6,113 nucleotides of DNA, from assembly GCA_027622495.1 (NCBI GenBank), contig JAQBYL010000265.1, forward strand, positions 1 to 6,113, read 5' to 3'. Made by a program: the position numbers and the translations under genes. The notes beneath the pieces are model-generated. The model did no database searches. It was not told where the DNA came from and worked only from the letters and a program-made list of their open reading frames with translations. Every line of letters starts with the position of its first letter. Positions within the stretch are counted from its first letter, which is position 1. The stretch is from Pseudomonadota bacterium (GTDB lineage: Bacteria; Pseudomonadota; Gammaproteobacteria; Pseudomonadales; Azotimanducaceae). This document shows, piece after piece, positions 6,003 to 6,113 of the stretch.

Positions 6003-6113
6003 CTAGAGAATCCTGACGGTCAGCACATTCATTTTGGCGCGGTGCAACACACCGTTCGCGGTTGAGCCGAGCAGCAGGCCGAGACCCTTCCGGGCATGGG
6101 AACCGATGATGAT
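6003..6113 (-). CDS. Universal stress protein, UspA family (C-terminal fragment)
   Basis: Only the last 36 codons and the TAG stop (complement 6003-6005) are in the window; the rest lies beyond the right edge. The visible sequence begins IIIGSHARKGLGLL, continues LGSTANGVLHRAK and ends MNVLTVRIL. This is the typical C-terminal ATP-binding loop and last strand of UspA-fold proteins (G-x-x-G ... GS/T ... VLTVR). These small cytoplasmic proteins bind ATP in many subfamilies and support survival under stress. The second glycine of the GSHG turn is Ala here (GSHA), a mild departure that may weaken nucleotide contact. The gene is convergent with the LLM gene, with only 16 bp between the stops. Length, start and regulation cannot be judged from the fragment. 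Confidence 0.85.
   Translation of the reverse strand: MIIGSHARKGLGLLLGSTANGVLHRAKMNVLTVRIL

Noticed and set aside
5982..6024. Inverted arms GCTGAC and GTCAGC, plus CTGACGGTCAG, near the convergent stops, considered as a bidirectional terminator
   Set aside because: The long-range arms are only 6 bp and span 31 nt, there is no T run, and most of the element lies inside the UspA coding sequence. Chance symmetry is more likely.
1..6113. Mobile element, prophage or CRISPR content
   Set aside because: I saw no transposase or integrase motifs, no terminal inverted repeats with target duplications, and no regularly spaced repeats. All long reading frames are accounted for by chromosomal-type genes.

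Overview
The window looks like chromosomal DNA from a Gram-negative proteobacterium with moderate to slightly high GC, probably an environmental (marine or soil) gammaproteobacterium. This is inferred from a UspA-type tail with a proteobacterial-looking sequence, Shine-Dalgarno-led GTG and probable TTG starts, a Sec signal peptide, and dense gene packing with short gaps. I see no rRNA, tRNA, CRISPR array, insertion sequence, integrase or attachment site.

Layout. (a) Positions 1-1401, minus strand: the N-terminal 467 residues of a secreted protein that continues past the left edge. It has a signal peptide, a middle part that reads like a class I glutamine-amidotransferase-like fold, and the start of a DUF11-type (Ig-like) surface-protein module. 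(b) 1402-1584: a 183-bp gap with short symmetrical elements. (c) 1585-2448, minus strand: a complete luciferase-like monooxygenase (LLM) family oxidoreductase of the TIGR03619-like, so-called F420-dependent type. (d) 2449-2675: a divergent intergenic region with two perfect palindromes that could be operators. (e) 2676-4847, plus strand: a large cytoplasmic protein with about ten TPR-like repeats and a C-terminal Och1/DXD-type glycosyltransferase domain in which the first Asp of the expected DXD motif is replaced by Ala. (f) 4862-5986, plus strand: a second, longer LLM oxidoreductase starting 14 bp downstream, probably co-transcribed with (e). (g) 6003-6113, minus strand: the C-terminal 36 residues of a universal stress protein, convergent with (f).

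How the genes may work together. The two LLM proteins belong to clearly different subfamilies and are unlikely to be subunits of one enzyme. Each probably uses a reduced flavin (FMN or F420) to oxidise or reduce an unknown small molecule. The tight TPR-glycosyltransferase/LLM pair is the only arrangement here that suggests functional coupling. The secreted DUF11 protein and the UspA fragment look like independent neighbours. I did not find a clearly new defence or mobile system. The most notable items are the altered DXD motif, the amidotransferase-like domain in the secreted DUF11 protein, and the unusual TPR-glycosyltransferase/LLM pairing.
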